Shown here in pieces: positions 37,201 through 46,977 of a stretch of 64,000 nucleotides of DNA. Below the pieces are notes generated by a model. It was given only the letters and a program-made list of their open reading frames with translations, was not told the origin of the DNA and made no database searches. The stretch comes from Beroe forskalii (Eukaryota > Ctenophora > Nuda > Beroida > Beroidae). Every line of letters starts with the position of its first letter. Position 1 is the stretch's first letter. The stretch lies in the NCBI GenBank assembly GCA_011033025.1, contig WFMF01000009.1, positions 620,001 through 684,000 on the forward strand. Reading direction: 5' to 3'. The translations under genes were made by a program, and so were the position numbers.

Positions 37201-40200
37201 TACGCATGAGGCAATTGCTTTATGTATGTGTTACAAGTTGATTTGGGTATGTTATGAGTTGATAAGGGTGTGTTATGAGTTGACTGGAGTGGGTTAAGAG
37301 TTGATAGGGGTGTGTTATGAGTTGATAGGGGTGGGTTATGAGTTGATGGGGGTATGTTATGAGTTGATAGGGGTATGTTATGAGTTGATATTGGTATGTT
37401 ATGAGGCGATTACCTCCGACCAAGTCATGTCCGATAAAGTTTGCACCTTGCATAATATTATTTTCGTGCATTTCTTGTACGCAGTAGCTGTAGTGCGTGT
37501 CATATCGATTTTTTTGAATTTTCGATGCAGAAATTTTGTTCCAATCGGGAAAAATAGAACCAAGTCGTAATTTTTAAATGATGTCAAAGTCAATTATTAT
37601 ATTACACCGAATCAATCAGAAATCAATGGTAAGTGGTAACGTCTCGACTCGAGAGAAGGCCGGCTTGTCGCCACTCTGAGAATGACAGATCAGCAGTGTT
37701 CTGGATAATTGAAAAGCACATGTTATGGATAACTTAGACCCTAGGTAATCGTAAAATGATCCATCACGTTCAGATCGGTCATGTCACGATAAGCCAGGAC
37801 CTGCCAATACTCAATTTTCAAGCTGCTCAATTTAACTTATTTTTGTCATATACCAAGCTGTAACTGTCCGATTTATTATACTCAGGACATTAACATGCCC
37901 TGAAAGTGTTTTCGAATATCCTCTTTAGCTAATCTTCGTAAGTTAGCAATCCTGTTCGTCTTCTCCCTCCTTGCAGTCCTTCCAGTCATCACATTTCCGG
38001 TCCCCAGGGATGCACTTTTCTGGGCACTGGAACAAGAACTGCGCCAAGTTCTCCGGACAAACTGAAATATAAACATCAATTATCTAATGCAAAAAATAAT
38101 AGAGAAGATCAAAATTGTGTTCGAATTTTATTTGGAATAATTATTAAGCTTAACCTACCACTTACTAAAATCAAATCAGAGTAATTTAAGCACTTGAATG
38201 AAATGAAGGATGAATGATCATTGCTCAGTACCGAGAAAAAAGAGGAAAAAGAAAAGAAGTACCGACCATCACAGCCTTCCTCATCACTTCCATCTTCACA
38301 GTCATCAGATCCATCGCACACGTAAGATGCAATATGGAAACACCCTCGGCCCTTCCTACACTTGTGAAATCCAAACTCAGCTTCACACGCTGGGGGAGAG
38401 AGTTTTTCTAATAAGAGAGGAGAAAATGTTGGGTACCCCATTAAACAATAATCTTTCGGAACTTCGAATCGCTCATCAAAAACCCCAGGCGCTAAATTTA
38501 AAGCTGTAACATTCTTCACTGTGCACTTTTTCCTGCTGAAAGTTTGATAATACTTACCTGGTGCAAAATCGAGGGTCATATCAGCAACTGAGCCATCATC
38601 ACCGGAACATTCGACAGTTGCTCCCAGAAGTTTTTCATTGAGACGGACACTGTTGCCATACAGTTCCACTTGTCCTGGTACCCCACGATCAGTATGGAAA
38701 TCCCACTTTTTCTTCTCCATGACATTTTTCCCGCCGATTGTCATGGTCAACTCATGGGCATCCTCCGTTCCTTCCTCAACATTCATTATGCAACTGATTG
38801 ACACGGCTTTACCCACAACCGCAAATCGTTCATCCAGTGGCTCGATCCTTATATTCTTCACATCTACGGCATTTGTCAGAACACCAGCAGTTGCAACCAG
38901 AAGAGCCAATTGGACTGTCCCGACCATTTTCATGTATCCCTAAAATTTATTCTAGTATCAGTATTTATAGGCCTGAAGATGCCGTGAAAAATTACTCATA
39001 GAAATAAGAAACCAAATTTGATGATAGGTTTAAAGGGAAAATTTTAATTAGCACCAGATGACACCATCTAAGAAACGTCAGCGATGAAGTTTGTCGAGAT
39101 CTCACAGATTTTCAGAAGTGCGCAGAATTTAAACTTTGGATGCATATTATAGTCCAGGGCGTTACGTCCAAAAATACTATCCATTATACTTTATAGCAAC
39201 CTGTGTTCAAGGCGATTTGTTTAGAGTTTACACCATTAACATACGATGTAGCGTTAGCACCACAACTGTAAAAGGTTGTGACAAGTTGAAATCGGCCACG
39301 TGCTCTTTTCAGGCCTTCGCAGGCTCGATTTTCATTATTGGGCTAGGGAAGTGGGGTCCAAATATACAAATTTTTAGCGGAAGGAGATAGAGCTTAGCTG
39401 CAGTGCTCCGCGACCAGGTTTACTCGTGAAAGCCATAGGTTCATGGGGGACTCTGGCTGCGATCGTAGTAGTGCCACTCCAATCCCCAAACTTTAGATGG
39501 AGATGCAGTCATCGTAACCCATTCCCAAGTTTCATTCACTTCAGTATATAACGCAAGACAAATATTAAATAAAAAGAACGAGTTGGGTGAAATCTTATCT
39601 TGCTTGTTTTTGCTAGCTGGCGTTTTACACGATCTGAAATAAGAAAATACGCGTAGGTGAACACGCGTATGAGAATTCTCGAAGAGTAATACTGAACTTG
39701 ATACCACTGAATTTCAGTAACCAGACGGGCAGCTTAATTATCGTGACTGTAAGATAACCTATGTATCAATGCTATTCGAATCACGTGACTCAGTCTTTGC
39801 GTTTTTACTGGTCTGTCAACAGCAAGGAAGGAGCCTAGCAATTCTCTAGTACTAGTACTAGTGGCATTGTGTCTTGAATCTCCTAGGAAACTGGTAATTT
39901 TTCAAAGAATTTTAAAAATAATATAATTGGCACATCACAGACATGACCACTAAACTCAAAGTAACCCCGAAATTACGGTACCAATTTACTGAGATAATAT
40001 TCAATGAAATTTGCCAAGAGATAGCACGCTCTTCAACTCTTCCCCTCCTCCAAGCAAATGATGTTTTAGCACAAATATATTCCTGATAAGATTGGTTACT
40101 ATACTCAATTTTTCATAAAAGAATATACGAAAACAGACCAGAAAATCATTCCACAATTCAAGTGATCCTGGTTTGTGATGATTTGGCCAGCAAAACGTAT

Positions 40201-43200
40201 AAAACATAACCTTATTTATTATTATAACCATAAGAGATTCCATTTCCCTAGTTATGCATACCACCTCATTGGGTCGTAATATTATCATTTAATGCTGAAT
40301 TCTCCCGAGATTGGATAATTATAGATCAGATAAAAGTTATCCACTATGACCACTTGGTGTCAACAGGTGATAGAGAAGCTGAAGAACAAAGTTTCTTCTC
40401 TGGAGATAGAGTTGGAGTACAAGAGGAAGAGGGACAGTGAATCAGAGGACCATTACATACGGAAAAAGAAGGAGGAAATAGATGAGGACGAGGTAATCTT
40501 CATTCCTTATATAAACAAGTCTATTCTCAATGAGCATCAGCTTGTCTCGATCGTTACAAACATTTTATTTGACTAAATGCCTTCTTATTTGCTCAAAAAG
40601 TGTGATACAGTCATCAACACAGTTCTCATCAACACAACTTCTTCCAGCTGGCTCGGTACAACAGGAAACACAGCAAGAAACAACACCCACTCATCAGCAA
40701 GACCTCGGGGGAGGTGGAGAAGCCGCTTAATTCTACTCAACCCAACTTCAATGAGTTTTAACTAAGTTCCTTGTTTCCTTTCGGGGACCTTTCAAGCTGA
40801 AACTTATTAATGATGGCATGGTATCTTGATTGGAAAATAGGGAATTTATGAGCATATTTCCTAGTTATTTTACATGAGTACCTATGATGTATGATAAGAA
40901 GCGAAATATGCTCCTTCCCTAACAAATGGAACTTCCATAAAATCAACTTTTTTAATAAATGGATTTCCTCACCAAGCAACTTCTAAACAAATACGCAGCT
41001 CCTCTCACCCCCATCCTCCAGATGACGAAGAAGTCGCCACATCGACCCCCATGAACCGCAAGTCAGCCTCGTACACGCCCCAAGATCACAACTGCAAGTC
41101 CGATTTCTCCGAGGACCCGCCCCCGAGAAAACAGCGGGATTCCTACCTCCGGGACAGACAGACTGACTTGTACAACTTCAAAGACAGACTCTCCGACTCG
41201 TACAGCAAAGACAGACAGTCGGACACCTACGTTAAAGACAGACAGGCAAACTACCACTCAGACAACAACCGGATTGGTAATGATGGGGAGTATGAGGATA
41301 GACAAGGAAATCACACGCCAAAGAACTCCAAGCCGTTCTCATATACCAAGCCAGGTGAGTGTTTGGCTTGAGAAATACTTAGTCCATTGCTGTCTGAGTG
41401 GCATTTGCTGCTTTATTACGGAGTATTTCTGTCACATTCATTCTTCTACATGTTTTAAATACGTAACGAATGTACGTCTGTTTTGTTGCATGGGCTTTTG
41501 GATTATAATGTTTGAAAACGTATATTCTTTACAGCAGCCGAAGAAGACGATACGTACCGAGAAGCACTAGCTATAGTCGAGAAGTACAAGAGACTGGACA
41601 TGAATCACGAAACATCAGGAAACGAAACTGTGAGTTATCTTTATTCTTTTCAGATGAGTTGTATGTCTTAGGCAGGTCAATTTAAACGAATTTATTCCTG
41701 AAAACAGCATAATTATCACCTTCAAAACATGGCAGCATTATCCTCAGAGCGACAAGTCAAAGTCTAAGATCGATTACACGACGAGCTCGTATAACCCTCG
41801 CCTGAAGGCTGACTCTGTGGATAACAAGACCAATAGACGGAGAACAACAGGAGACGTGAAGTGGTCTGGTGTAGCTGCAGAGGACAATGAAGAAAATGCT
41901 GGAAAGTTAGTTTTTATTTCTCTTATAAGGGCTACGGCTGAGTTATTTAAGGCCCCACAAGCTCTGGGTCGAAATGTCTTGGACTATGGTTGTAAATACA
42001 ATTACATAACTTGCATATCAACGATTCCTTTAATTATGTTCATTGTATACTTTACAACTGTACTTCATCTTTATATCTTTTCTAACTTGATTAACCCTGT
42101 GTTTCTTCTCAGTGAAACCCCTAACGACACCAAAGGCTATTCGTCCTCCCCCTGGCTACAACACCACAGCACCAACTACACCACCTCCTACATGAACGGA
42201 CCCCCCACAAACTCGGAGCTGTCGTTAGGTACTGTTCACATGTCATGAAATCAATTTTCTTATCATCACTTTTACCCCCCATTCAAGTTTAAAGTTGTAT
42301 TTGTTGCGCAGTGTCTTAAAACCCCCTCCCTACCCCTGGCTGGCTGATCAGGTATTACATGGAAACTATCCCTCAGGAACAGCAGCCCACCACTCAGACA
42401 CTGGCCCGGGCACCGGGGCCGGATACCTCTCCGGTAACGACTGTCTCTCCGACTCCACCGCAGACTACCGTACTACTACCGGCGTAAACCGGAGATACGA
42501 TAATCGGGCGCCGTATTGTGGGAAACGCTACACACTACCCAGTGATAACGCTAGTAATAGGTACGTGGGTTACCAGTGATAATGCTAGTAATAGGTACGT
42601 GAGTTACCAGTGATAACGCTAGTAATAGGTACGTGAAATACCAGTGATAACGCTAGTAATAGGTACGTGAAATACCATTGATAACGCTAGTAATAGGTAA
42701 GTGTAGGTTTTACCCGTAACTGCTCAGATATTCCTGTTTCACTTCTAAAGGGAAATACACACTGGTCCTCACTAGAGATTCACCAATTATGGCCAAACTA
42801 TGGTCCACAAAATTAGCATGACAATATGAATAACCACCTGCTATCACCAGCCCTCAAGCCACCTGGCACCACACTCAACCGTTAAAGTCGCATCTGTGAA
42901 TCCACTCATCTTCACAATCACAAGGCAAACTCCACAGTCCACACTGCTTCACCTGTGGCTGAGAAACTGAAACTGCAATTCAGAAGCACCTATCACAACA
43001 CTCATCTACAGTCCTGCTATTTGTTAATAGCATGATCGACAGGGTTCGCATCAAGGAAAGTGATGATGAAGCTGCTGATACCAGGCCGACTCAACCACCT
43101 CAGAATAGTGAGTTCCAATATGTATTGATTAAAGCTTAAAGTTAGAAACGATATCTTAAGATATTAGATTCAATTTTAACCGATATACGATAAAATCAAA

Positions 43201-43515
43201 ATTCATCATTATTATCTATTGTTCCTGTTATTTATAACATTTCAATTCAATTCAATAACACCCTCTTCCCCAGTTTCAGACCTGCAGCTCGGCTCGAGGG
43301 TTGTTTTTAAACGGGGTCCCGAACTGGAGAGGGGCACAGTCCGGTACACCGGCAAACTCATCGGAAAAGAGGGCCAATACGTGGGGGTCGAGTTAAGCAA
43401 CAACACGGGCAATCACGACGGAACCTTCCAAAACCATACGTACTTCCGGTGCAAGCCGAAGAGGGGGATTTTCATTCCGATCAACAAGGTGCAGCTCGTG
43501 TACCCTTCAGTCTGA
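23263..43515 (+). CDS. large CAP-Gly coiled-coil gene, 18 chained exons
   Basis: Exons with matching phase are 23263-23278, 23611-23736, 24202-24529, 24757-24847, 25173-25244, 35475-35564, 35748-35966, 36128-36286, 36914-37087, 40367-40492, 40611-40713 (less certain), 41022-41354, 41535-41629, 41736-41905, 42113-42228, 42377-42560, 43031-43107 and 43274-43515, about 906 residues. The first 211 residues are Ser/Arg-rich (SGSLAAVSQVRHSASMSSL, SRRKRRHRRTPL). Exons 35475-40492 form heptad coiled coils (VQELKAEISKLRIENRK, NELKQELSDLRK, LVERLTIENEEL). Then comes a low-complexity DRQ/DSY region and a C-terminal CAP-Gly domain with YVGVEL, GNHDGT and YFRCKPKRGIFIP. CAP-Gly domains bind the C-termini of tubulin and EB proteins, so a microtubule-associated role is likely. 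The usual GKNDG motif reads GNHDG. Joining the first five exons across a 10.2-kb intron is an inference from phase and direction; they could be a separate gene. No specific orthologue is recognised. Confidence 0.75.
23832..23853. promoter_or_regulatory. 22-bp perfect palindrome with CACGTG and two ACGCGT boxes
   Basis: The half-site TGACGCGTCAC is followed by its exact complement, centring a CACGTG E-box between two ACGCGT motifs. It lies in intron 2 of the CAP-Gly gene. Part of the surrounding sequence (TCATGTCACGAT) also occurs near 37780, so it may be a fragment of a repeat and not a regulatory site. Confidence 0.45.
25245..30397. other. long intron/intergenic stretch
   Basis: No clear exon except a possible minimal first exon ending ATG|GTAAGT at 26846-26848. 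Contains a GA microsatellite (26067-26085) and a cluster of CGGCGCCGAT-like inverted words at 27721-27766. Short open frames here have no domain or splice support. Confidence 0.4.
26846..26848 (+). other. possible minimal alternative first exon (ATG|GTAAGT)
   Basis: The sequence ACAAA-ATG is followed directly by a strong donor GTAAGTCC. If used as a first exon the coding part would be the ATG alone in phase 0, which fits the shared phase-0 exon at 35475. Support is limited to the start context plus donor, so this is a weak call. Confidence 0.25.
30398..30833 (+). promoter_or_regulatory. candidate internal promoter: CRE, E-box and CCAAT cluster
   Basis: Two perfect CRE palindromes TGACGTCA (30398-30405 and 30578-30585), four CACGTG boxes (30507, 30634, 30655 and 30812) and two CCAAT boxes (30788 and 30829) occur within 440 bp. 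The cluster lies just upstream of the ATG exon at 30944. The local density of such sites is unlike the surrounding AT-rich intron. Promoter function is inferred. Confidence 0.55.
30944..30964 (+). CDS. possible alternative first coding exon (MVLDQYD)
   Basis: An ATG about 110 bp downstream of the CCAAT/E-box cluster opens seven codons, MVLDQYD, then a strong donor GTAAGG in phase 0. Splicing to 35475 would preserve the frame and start the coiled-coil protein without the Ser/Arg-rich module (about 702 residues). The exon is too short to support on coding statistics; the case rests on promoter context, donor and phase. Confidence 0.4.
31380..32530. other. locally GC-richer stretch, unrecognised
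   Basis: Several short plus-strand open frames (for example 31727-32014, 95 codons) lie in sequence richer in GC than its surroundings. No domain, consistent splicing or frame continuity is visible, and the minus strand also has open stretches. It may be remnant coding sequence of an unidentified element or gene within the long intron. Confidence 0.3.
32531..35118. other. intronic/intergenic sequence without genes
   Basis: Contains AGTAATTGCTGG-like short duplications (32790-32840), the long palindrome listed at 33688, and a GCGCGC-rich patch at 34158-34250 resembling the GC-rich repeats of the window. No exon is recognised. Confidence 0.4.
33688..33806. repeat. 119-bp near-perfect palindrome
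   Basis: The left arm starting AAGAAAACTCCGATCAATTC runs ~59 nt to the centre ATTCATTTAATGAAT, and the right arm is its reverse complement with a single visible mismatch (AAGGTAGAATC against AAGGCAGAATC). A second small palindrome (CTTTTATCAAAATTTGATAAAAG) abuts it on the left. There is no obvious terminal motif or target duplication. Confidence 0.9.
35119..35226 (+). CDS. alternative first exon encoding a transmembrane anchor
   Basis: An ATG opens 36 codons ending at a strong donor GTAAGTTT in phase 0. The peptide starts MEPAFVRY, continues with a hydrophobic helix LLLVCVPVILAILAM, then a basic segment HKARTRTW. Joined to the phase-0 exon at 35475 (EKEVQELKAE), it would give a short luminal or extracellular N-terminus, one transmembrane helix, coiled coils and the CAP-Gly domain, about 731 residues. 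The exon lies only 250 bp upstream of the shared exon and no stop intervenes. That it belongs to this gene and not to a separate start is inferred from phase and proximity. Confidence 0.6.
36399..36836. mobile_element. 438-bp foldback MITE with GGCGGACCTA repeats
   Basis: It lies in the intron between exons 36128-36286 and 36914-37087. The termini are GGCAGTCTGGAGGAAC and its complement. The arms, about 150 bp each, share GACTCATCTTCGGCGGACC, TTAAGCTGAACAAGCTTGAG and many GGCGGACCTA units. A ~120-bp unrelated loop separates them. The 8-bp flanks (AAAAGGGG and AAATAGGG) match at six positions, a weak target duplication. Confidence 0.85.
37231..37410 (+). repeat. ~21-bp minisatellite in intron
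   Basis: About eight copies of TATGAGTTGATAGGGGTGTGT-like units occur between exon 36914-37087 and the nested minus-strand gene. It encodes only a repetitive peptide when read in any frame. Confidence 0.8.
37943..38933 (-). CDS. secreted Ig/LDL-receptor class A protein, nested gene
   Basis: Three exons (38558-38933, 38267-38389 and 37943-38061) with GTAAGT and GTCGGT donors, CAG acceptors and matching phase-1 junctions give 205 residues. Residues 1-22 are a signal peptide (MKMVGTVQLALLVATAGVL). Residues ~30-120 hold an Ig-like domain with two cysteines (SISCIMN and ATVECSG) about 60 apart. Residues ~127-165 are an LDLa repeat (CRKGRGCFHIASYVCDG, CEDGSDEEGC). The final exon is a second LDLa repeat (CPEKCIPGDRKCDDWKDC, EGEDEQDC), ending at the last cysteine. 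LDLa repeats bind calcium and protein or lipid ligands. The gene sits wholly inside a 3.3-kb intron of the plus-strand CAP-Gly gene. AATAAA lies ~70 bp past the stop. Confidence 0.85.
38934..40366. other. intron sequence upstream of the nested gene
   Basis: This is the remaining part of the CAP-Gly intron and should contain the promoter of the nested LDLa gene. AT-rich, with TCTAGTACTAGTACTAGTGG at 39842-39861. No further exon is recognised. Confidence 0.4.
42537..42704 (+). repeat. five-fold tandem copy of an exon-intron junction (splice donors)
   Basis: The end of exon 42377-42560 (AGTGATAACGCTAGTAATAG) and its donor GTACGTG are repeated as a ~34-bp unit five times. The copies end GTACGTG, GTACGTG, GTACGTG, GTACGTG and GTAAGTG. 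Only the first donor keeps the frame into exon 43031; reading on into the second unit meets a TGA after YVGYQ. The final unit has the strongest donor. Confidence 0.9.
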
Positions 43516-43864
43516 CTGAGCTAGCCCCTGCTCAGCTGCACGAGCTATTGCACTCTTAGAGCGAACTGAGTGACAAAGTGACCGTCGATTTTCGCTATTC
43601 AACGTCGGTTTAATTTGTTTGTCAGCCCGTGAAGGAATTGTGTCATCATCATTTGACGATCTTCAGAAGCCAGGAAGTGGAATTTCAGAGTGTACATATT
43701 TTGTAACTTAATAATTGCAAGCTGAAGACTTGAAGTTGATTTGCATGCAGTATTTGTTCCTTTCTTAATTGACGGAGTTTATTAATATTTTATTTGTATG
43801 TGGTCAATTTATTTGTACTTTCCAAAAAGTAATCATGTTAAGTTATAGAATTAGAATTAGAAAT

Positions 43865-43870
43865 AATAAA
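43865..43870 (+). terminator. polyadenylation signal AATAAA of the CAP-Gly gene
   Basis: Canonical hexamer about 350 bp past the CAP-Gly stop codon in AT-rich 3' UTR-like sequence, upstream of the GC-rich repeat that starts near 44206. Confidence 0.5.
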
Positions 43871-44205
43871 TCATCGATATCCTGATTCTTAAATTTTGAA
43901 GTTGATCCAATATCCATGTAACGCTAACTATATAAGTATGATAAAGCTGCACTTGCAGTAGATCACTTAAAATGATTATATTATTGTGATGTACTTTTTA
44001 ATTCGATGCAACTTTTCCAAAAACAAGAATTACCTACAATCATCATCCGTTTAATATGAGATGATAATGAACTTTGTATTGAAACGTTATTGTTCAATGT
44101 TCGACCACATTATTTATCTAACATGTTAGACCAAAAAATGCATATGATATATCAGTGATACTAATAGTAATTCTATTTCTATACTACATCTGCAGCTGCT
44201 ATGTT

Positions 44206-44660
44206 TTGACGTCGTCAGACCCATTATTTCAAATTCTATTTCCTAAGCCCGCATTTGCTAAACACGTATATCCTTCCTAAGCCCGCATAGGTGTGTGTAC
44301 GCGCCGCGCGCTTCCCTGTTCTGAATCTGAGGAAGCGCTTCCCTGTTCTCAGGAAGCGCGCCGCGCGACGATAACAGGGGTATACGTGTTTAGCAACGTG
44401 TATCCCTGTGTGGCTCGCGCGGCGCGCTTCCCCAGGGAAGCGCGCGGCCGGCGGCGCGTAAACACACCTATGCGGGCATAGGAAAGCCCGCATAGGTTGT
44501 CTGACGTCGGGGCGCGCGCGAGGGGGTCAGGCAACGCCTGACAAAGCCCGCATAGGTGTGTGTACGCGCCGCGCGCTTCCCTTCCCCTAACCAGGGGTGT
44601 CGCGAAACGACACCCCTATTTCTGACCAAGCTTTCTTGAGTACGTGCGCGGCGTTACGCC
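44206..44660. repeat. GC-rich dispersed repeat, copy 2
   Basis: Begins GACGTCGTCAGACCCATTAT and continues with CCTAAGCCCGCAT, CTAAACACGTATATCC, GCATAGGTGTGTGTACGCG, GCGCGCTTCCC and AACCAGGGGTGTCGCGAAAC, all shared with the copies at 16460-17135 and 54395-54925. Internal inversions (GGGAAGCGCG and CGCGCTTCCC) would allow extensive folding. The CpG content is in strong contrast with the neighbouring DNA. Confidence 0.8.
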
Positions 44661-46470
44661 GCGCCGCAAATTAACCAAACAGCTCGGAAAACTAGATTTT
44701 GAGAAAATACGCGTATTCATTGAAAATTCTCATTGTAGTTGTGCAGACATGGAAATTTCTATTCTGATTGATACAGATGATTTACAAATTGAAAACTACA
44801 CTCTGCAATACCAAAGTAATGAATCAGAAAATTCTACAGTTGTACAGCTCACAGCAGTGGCTCCGTATAAATCATATCGATAGAAACTAAAAGCTTCATG
44901 ATTTTGAGACGATAATAGAAATCTAATTTGCAGGTTCTTAGCTGTCTCTTATACTCACAAGAAGCTAGAACAGGCTCTGATATTCAAAACAAATGAAATA
45001 CAGAACACAACGCCCGTTATATGGATGTATTTCAAATTACCCAGAGACTGAACAGCAAAAGCAATCATTTGAGATACAAGAAGTAACAATTTACAAAAAG
45101 TCATCAGGACACAGAACCTTTTGTCATCGCATATATAAAGTCAAATTACTCTTGATAATCCCGACCATGGCCCATCAAGCCTAATTGATTAGTAGTAACG
45201 GTGATTCATTGCTAATATTTTACTGCATAATCACTTGATGAGAAGATTTGCCATTAAATGCAAAATTCTTAGCGGTTGCTCTGAATGGCATTAATGCCAT
45301 GATTACCTATGGAATATGATAAGAAGTGGATGGTGGCCGTGGAGTTTCGGTGGGATGAAGTTTTAAGGCTCCAAAGGGGAAGTGGCGATGAGACTCTATG
45401 GAGGACAGGCAGTGCCAACGAGATATTGAACAAGGCAAGTGTGTTGAGGTTCCACAGAGGATGGGGTGCCTGCTTGCCCGATTGGATCAAGTCTCAATGA
45501 AGCACCGAGTGGGTGTGGCCTGGTTTCGATCCTGCGTCTCTGGAGTACTGCCAGATTTGATGCACATGGTTGTGGAATTAGTCCAACATAAGCTGCTCGG
45601 CGCCCTCCATACAAGTAAAATTTTGTGTGACCAGTGGGGCAAATCCACGGGAGTCACAAAAATGCTGCTTGTTACCCATGGAACAGAGCATCGTTGTTCA
45701 ATGAATTCGATCAATTCACAGCTGAATCTAAAATGTTTTCAATTACTAAACCATTGTGTGCTTTACTTAAGTGAATCGCAAAGCGCCATCCTCAAATTAG
45801 ATCATCGAAAGGAAATGGATCAAATTCTGAACCTGCCGTCTGTCCGAACTCCGACTAAAACAGGATCACTCTTCTTACCCCAGGATCAACACAATCATCT
45901 GAGAGGAATTTATATCAATATTATTCATGCAGCTTAACAGAGCAACAGTAAATAACAATTATCATAATTAAGTAATTATAATTTCAGTATTCAACTGATT
46001 TTTAGAACAAAGTAGCGAGCATGACATATATACTACCTTATGACTCTTGTCCACATTCTACATAGCACAATTTTAGGGGAAAGCAAATACCCAGATTGAT
46101 TTCAAATTCAAATTCGATTCCATGTTTCATGACGTTATAGGTATTGACGTTCCGAAAATTGAATTGGGATATAACTTCAAGATTTTCTTGGCAGTATGTT
46201 TAACTCTTACTCTCTTGAGAAAAATTTGCCATTGCTGATTTCATTGAATCAAGTTTAAGATTTATCACTTCCTGCCTGCACTTTATATTCGGACGCTCAT
46301 TTCTTATAGTGGGATTTAGGTTGAAAAGTTTTAGACATAATGATACCCCCTGCTAACACTAGCTGGGACAGTAGGCATGCCAGCTCTAAAAGTCTAAAAT
46401 CAGATCTCAGGAATAGCCGTACTATCCTGATAACAGGGGAGCCTCAGCCCTCATCTACCTGAGAATCACA
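44661..46470. other. no recognised gene; one unplaced open frame
   Basis: A plus-strand open frame of 179 codons lies at 45398-45937, partly GC-richer than its surroundings, with overlapping shorter frames on both strands. I see no domain, signal peptide or credible splice pattern, and no match to the LINEs here. It may be an exon-rich remnant or a repeat fragment. Confidence 0.3.
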
Positions 46471-46477
46471 AGTACTA

Positions 46478-46692
46478 TGAATGGGGAACGGACATTTCAT
46501 CTCACGACACTTCATCTCATGACACTTAATCTCGCAATATGTCAACTCTACGCAAAGGTTAGGGTCTGGGTTAGGGTTTGGTTATGGGTTAGAGTAAGTG
46601 TTCTGGTTACGGTCAGGGTTATGGTTAGGGTCAGGACAGGGAGATGAAGTGTCCTGAAATGTCGTGGGATGAAATGTCGTTCACCCCCTTTT
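46478..46692. mobile_element. inverted-repeat element with telomere-like core, copy 1
   Basis: A left end GGGGAACGGACATTTCATCT and a complementary right end (GATGAAATGTCGTTCACCCC) enclose CGCAATATGTCAACTCTA and a run of degenerate GGTTAGGGT/TCTGGG words. A second copy follows at about 46771-46977. Length and structure fit a MITE. No clear target duplication is seen. Confidence 0.7.
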
Positions 46693-46770
46693 TTACTACC
46701 CCTTTTAACTACCGTATTGACGAAGTAGGGTGGTGAAAAGTGTGGCAAAAAGGGAGTTTAAAAGAGAATT

Positions 46771-46977
46771 AACGGGGAACGGACATTTCATCTCAGGACA
46801 CTTTATCTCGCAATATATCAGCTCTATGCAAAGGTAAGGGTCTGGGTTAGGGTCAGGGTTAGGGTTTGGGTAAGGGTCAGGGTTAGGGTTAGGGTTTTGG
46901 TAAGGGTTACGGTTAGGGTCAGGACAGGGAGATGAAGTGTCCTGAGATGAAATGTCTTGAGATGAGATGTCGCCCAC
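46771..46977. mobile_element. inverted-repeat element with telomere-like core, copy 2
   Basis: Same arrangement as the preceding copy, with a longer TTAGGG-like core (46841-46915) and the complementary end GATGAAATGTCTTGAGATGA. Both copies have the same orientation and are ~80 bp apart. The core resembles telomere repeats but is bounded by element ends, so it is not a chromosome end. Confidence 0.7.

Noticed and set aside
40530-40730. Reading the 40.6-kb exon in the frame beginning LARYNRKHSKK
   Set aside because: That frame would need the acceptor TTCTTCCAG and would end in phase 0, which does not fit the next exon. The frame chosen (STQFSSTQLLPAGS) links in phase to 41022, though the exon remains uncertain.
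45398-45937. 179-codon open frame as a gene
   Set aside because: Overlapping frames on the other strand are also open, and no motif, signal or splice pattern was found. Noted only as an unplaced frame.
46540-46920. TTAGGG-like tract as a chromosome end or fusion point
   Set aside because: It is degenerate, short, and enclosed twice by the same inverted ends, so an element core explains it better.
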